In this document: positions 51,001 to 54,000 of the stretch, one piece after another
Layout: each line of letters starts with the position of its first letter
How positions within the stretch are numbered: the first letter of the stretch is position 1
The notes under the pieces: model-generated
Databases searched by the model: none
The model's input: only the letters and a program-made list of their open reading frames with translations
Told to the model about the DNA's origin: nothing
NCBI RefSeq assembly: GCF_014279595.1
Contig: NZ_CP047943.1
Location: 868,001 to 932,000 of the forward strand
DNA: 64,000 nucleotides
Direction: 5' to 3'
Origin: Synechococcus sp. RS9909
GTDB taxonomy: Bacteria; Cyanobacteriota; Cyanobacteriia; PCC-6307; Cyanobiaceae
Position numbers and translations under genes: made by a program

Positions 51001-54000
51001 AGCCCGTCTGGTCCCTGAACCGTTTGTCCCTGCAGTACCGGTGCCGGCTGCACCACCACCACCGCCGCCGTCGTAGAGCCCAGCTCCACCCGTGAAGCCA
51101 GATCCACTGGTGCCACCACTGGCACTGATGGAGCCCAATCCTCCAGCTGCAGTGATGTCAAAGCCAGAGGAGTCACCGCCCTTGCCGGTTGTGCCGGTGC
51201 CAGTGGTGCCACCAGCGCCAACCGTGATGGTGCTGCTGGATCCACTCAGCTGCAATGAGCCTGTTTTGACGTCACCGCCGCCACCACCTTGTGCATAACC
51301 CGAGTAGATCCCTTCCCCGTTGCCACCACCCCCAACAATCAGGTACTCCACGGCCAGCCCAGCAAACCCGATCGTGGCGCCGCCGCTGGTGAGCTGGATG
51401 TCGTTGGCCAGGGTGGTGCCGTGGGCCAGCGACAGCGTGGTGCCACCGCCCAGGATCAGATCACCAGTGCCGCTCACCGAGCCTGAGCCGGCGCGCAGGG
51501 TGATGCCGCCCGTGCCCGAGCGGGTGATATCGGCGTTGATGACAATGTCGCTGGCGGCCTTCAGCTCCAGGTCGTAGGTGGAGCCGGAGCTGATGGCGCT
51601 GCTCACGCTGATCGTGCCGGCCTGGGTCCCTGTACTGCCGGTGAATACCGTGACGTTGGTGCTGTTGAGCGCGGTTTGCAGAGTCGCCACATCAATGAAC
51701 GCGCTGTCGGCCGCGGCGGTGTAATTGCCGCTCACCGTGTCGCCGCTGCTGCTGATCGTGATGTCGCGTGGATCCAGCAGCCATTGGCCCGTTTTGCCCA
51801 GTGGCGCTTCGGTGGAGACGTTGATTCCATCCACCTTGAGGTCGTAACCCGACGTCTCAATGCGGCCGCCATCGCCGCCCTGCGCACCGCCTTTGGCCAG
51901 CAGGGTGCCGGCCACCGTGGTGTGGCCCGTGGGATTGGTGATGTCGCTCCAGGCGACGATCGTGCCGCCCTTGCCGTTGCCCGTCGCTGAAGCATCGACA
52001 ACGGCTCCGGCTTCGATCGTGGTGGTTTCCGCCTGACGTACCGCTGGGTTTTCGTTCTGCCAGCTGCCGCCAATCAGGATCTCGCCGCCGCCGGCCGCAC
52101 CAGACGCATCGATGCGGGCTGTGCCCTGCACCGTGAGCTGATCGCCGGTGATCGTCACCTGCCCGCCGCGGTTGCCATCGCTGGCCGTGATCGCCCCGGC
52201 CACGTTCACCTGCTGGCTTTCCAGGCTCACGGCGTTGCTGGCCTTCAGGCTGGCTGAGGCATCGAGGTTGATGCCGCCGGTGTGATCGGTGCCGCCGATC
52301 TTCAGCTCCGCCAGGCCGGCCTGGTTGAGCTTGTTCAGCGTGCTGCTGCCCAGCTGCAGCTCCGCGGCGGGGGCATCGAGGTTCACGCTGGCCTGCCCAG
52401 CCCCGCCCAGTTGGATGGCGCGATCTGAGCTGGCGCTGCTGATCGTGAGCGCCGGGCCGCCGGCGGCTTTCACGGGTTCGGCTACCTGCACCGGCCCCGA
52501 CAGCACCAGTTCGTTGGCACGGATGCTGATCTCCGTGCCCGAGAAGGTGAGCGCCCCTGCAAAGCTGAGGCCGCCGCTCACGCTGATCTCCTTCTCCAGC
52601 GTCACATCCGCCAGCGCCAGCACCTGCAGCGAAGCCAGGCCCGAGAGTGAATCAATGAAGATGTTGCCGGCCCGGTCTGTCGTGCAGCTGCCCTCGCAGC
52701 TGGCGATCACCACATTCCGGCCGCTCAGCTGCTCCTGCTGGGCGCTGAGGTTGAGATCGTCGCCGTTGAGATAGAGCGTGTAGAGCTCCGGGGTGCTGAT
52801 GGGGTCCTCGGGGCTGGCTTGGCGATCGCTGCTCGCCTCGCTCTCGGCGGTGGCTTCCTCGCTCTTGGCGCCGCTCACCTCACCGGAGCTCACCACCGTT
52901 ACCTCAGTGGCTTCGTCGCGGGCTGTCTCGATCGAGCTGCCACTGATGCTTGATTCGCTGGATTCGGCGTCTTCGCTGGCCTGGGCGGCTGCCACAGCGG
53001 CGGTGGGATCTTCGGCGTTGCTGATCACCGTGAGGCCGCCCTTCTCGGCGGTGGCTTCCTCGCTCTCGGCGCCGCTCACCTCACCGGAGCTCACCACCGT
53101 TACTTCGGTGCCTGCGTCGCGGGCTGTCTCGATCGAGCTGCCACTGATGCTTGATTCGCTGGACTCGGCGTCTTCGCTGGCCTGGGCGGCTGCAACAGCG
53201 GCGGCGGGATCTTCGGCGTTGCTGATCACCGTGAGGCCGCCCTTCTCGGCGCTGGCTTCCTCGCTCTCGGCGCCGCTCACCTCACCGGAGCTCACCACCG
53301 TTACCTCGGTGCCTTCGCCGCGGGCTGTCTCGATCGAGTCCTTGCTGATGAAGGAGCCACTGGAGTCGCTGGTGCTGTCGGAGGCGGTTTCGGCCTCAGG
53401 CTTGTCACTGCTCTCGTCGCTCTCGCTGCTTGCGGCGGAGGTGGTCTCTTCCTCTTCGTCGTCCTCGTCCTCGTCCTTCTCTCCTTTCTCGACCTTCTCT
53501 TCTTTTTCGCTTTCGCTTTCGCTCTTGCTTTCGGTGTTGGTGTCGGCTTCTGATTCAGCCTCAGCCTCAGCCTCTACCTCAGCGGCGGTTTCCTCGGTCT
53601 CGGCGCTGGTCTCTTCCTCTTCTTGTGCAGCAGCTTCCTCTTCTTGTGCAGCAGCCTCGTCGCCGATCTCCACGTCTTCGGGGTCGAGCAGCCACTGGCC
53701 GGCCTTGCCCTTCGCCGCGGCGGTGCTCACCTTTCCAGTGACCACCAGTGTTTGCTTCGAGCTGGTTTCCACGAAGCCGCCATCGCCGCCCTCCGGGCCG
53801 CCCTTGGCGCTGATCTCGCCGTGGAAGTCGGTGCGTTCGTCGCTCCACACGATCACACGGCCGCCATCGCCGGCCTGGGTGGCATCGGCGCGGATTGCGG
53901 CGCCGGCTTCAATCGACACCTGCTGGGCGTTGGGCTCGGGCCCCTGGCCCAGATCATTGCCGCCCACCAGCACCTCGCCGCCGCCGGCCGGGCCGCTCGC

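Larger units (their letters stand above)
39600..51350 (-). repeat. Superrepeat region: seven units of glycine-rich module plus autotransporter-type beta strands
   Basis: Each unit has the order glycine-rich module, IH.FT exit strand, LTG.ISGSG, then two to four copies of the autotransporter-associated strand (GTLTLSGANTYTGGTTVSAG type) and a VSIGSLSGGG-type loop, ending with a strand that leads into the next VEYLIVGGG. Module starts at 51348, 49866, 48183, 46466, 44384, 42636 and 40824 give spacings of about 1.48, 1.68, 1.72, 2.08, 1.75 and 1.81 kb. This shows amplification of a multi-domain cassette rather than of single strands. Confidence 0.75.

Noticed and set aside
8653-51348. Regularly spaced repeats considered as CRISPR-like or as mobile elements
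   Set aside because: All repeats are in-frame protein modules with diverged copies; there are no short identical direct repeats with unique spacers, and no transposase or terminal inverted repeats.
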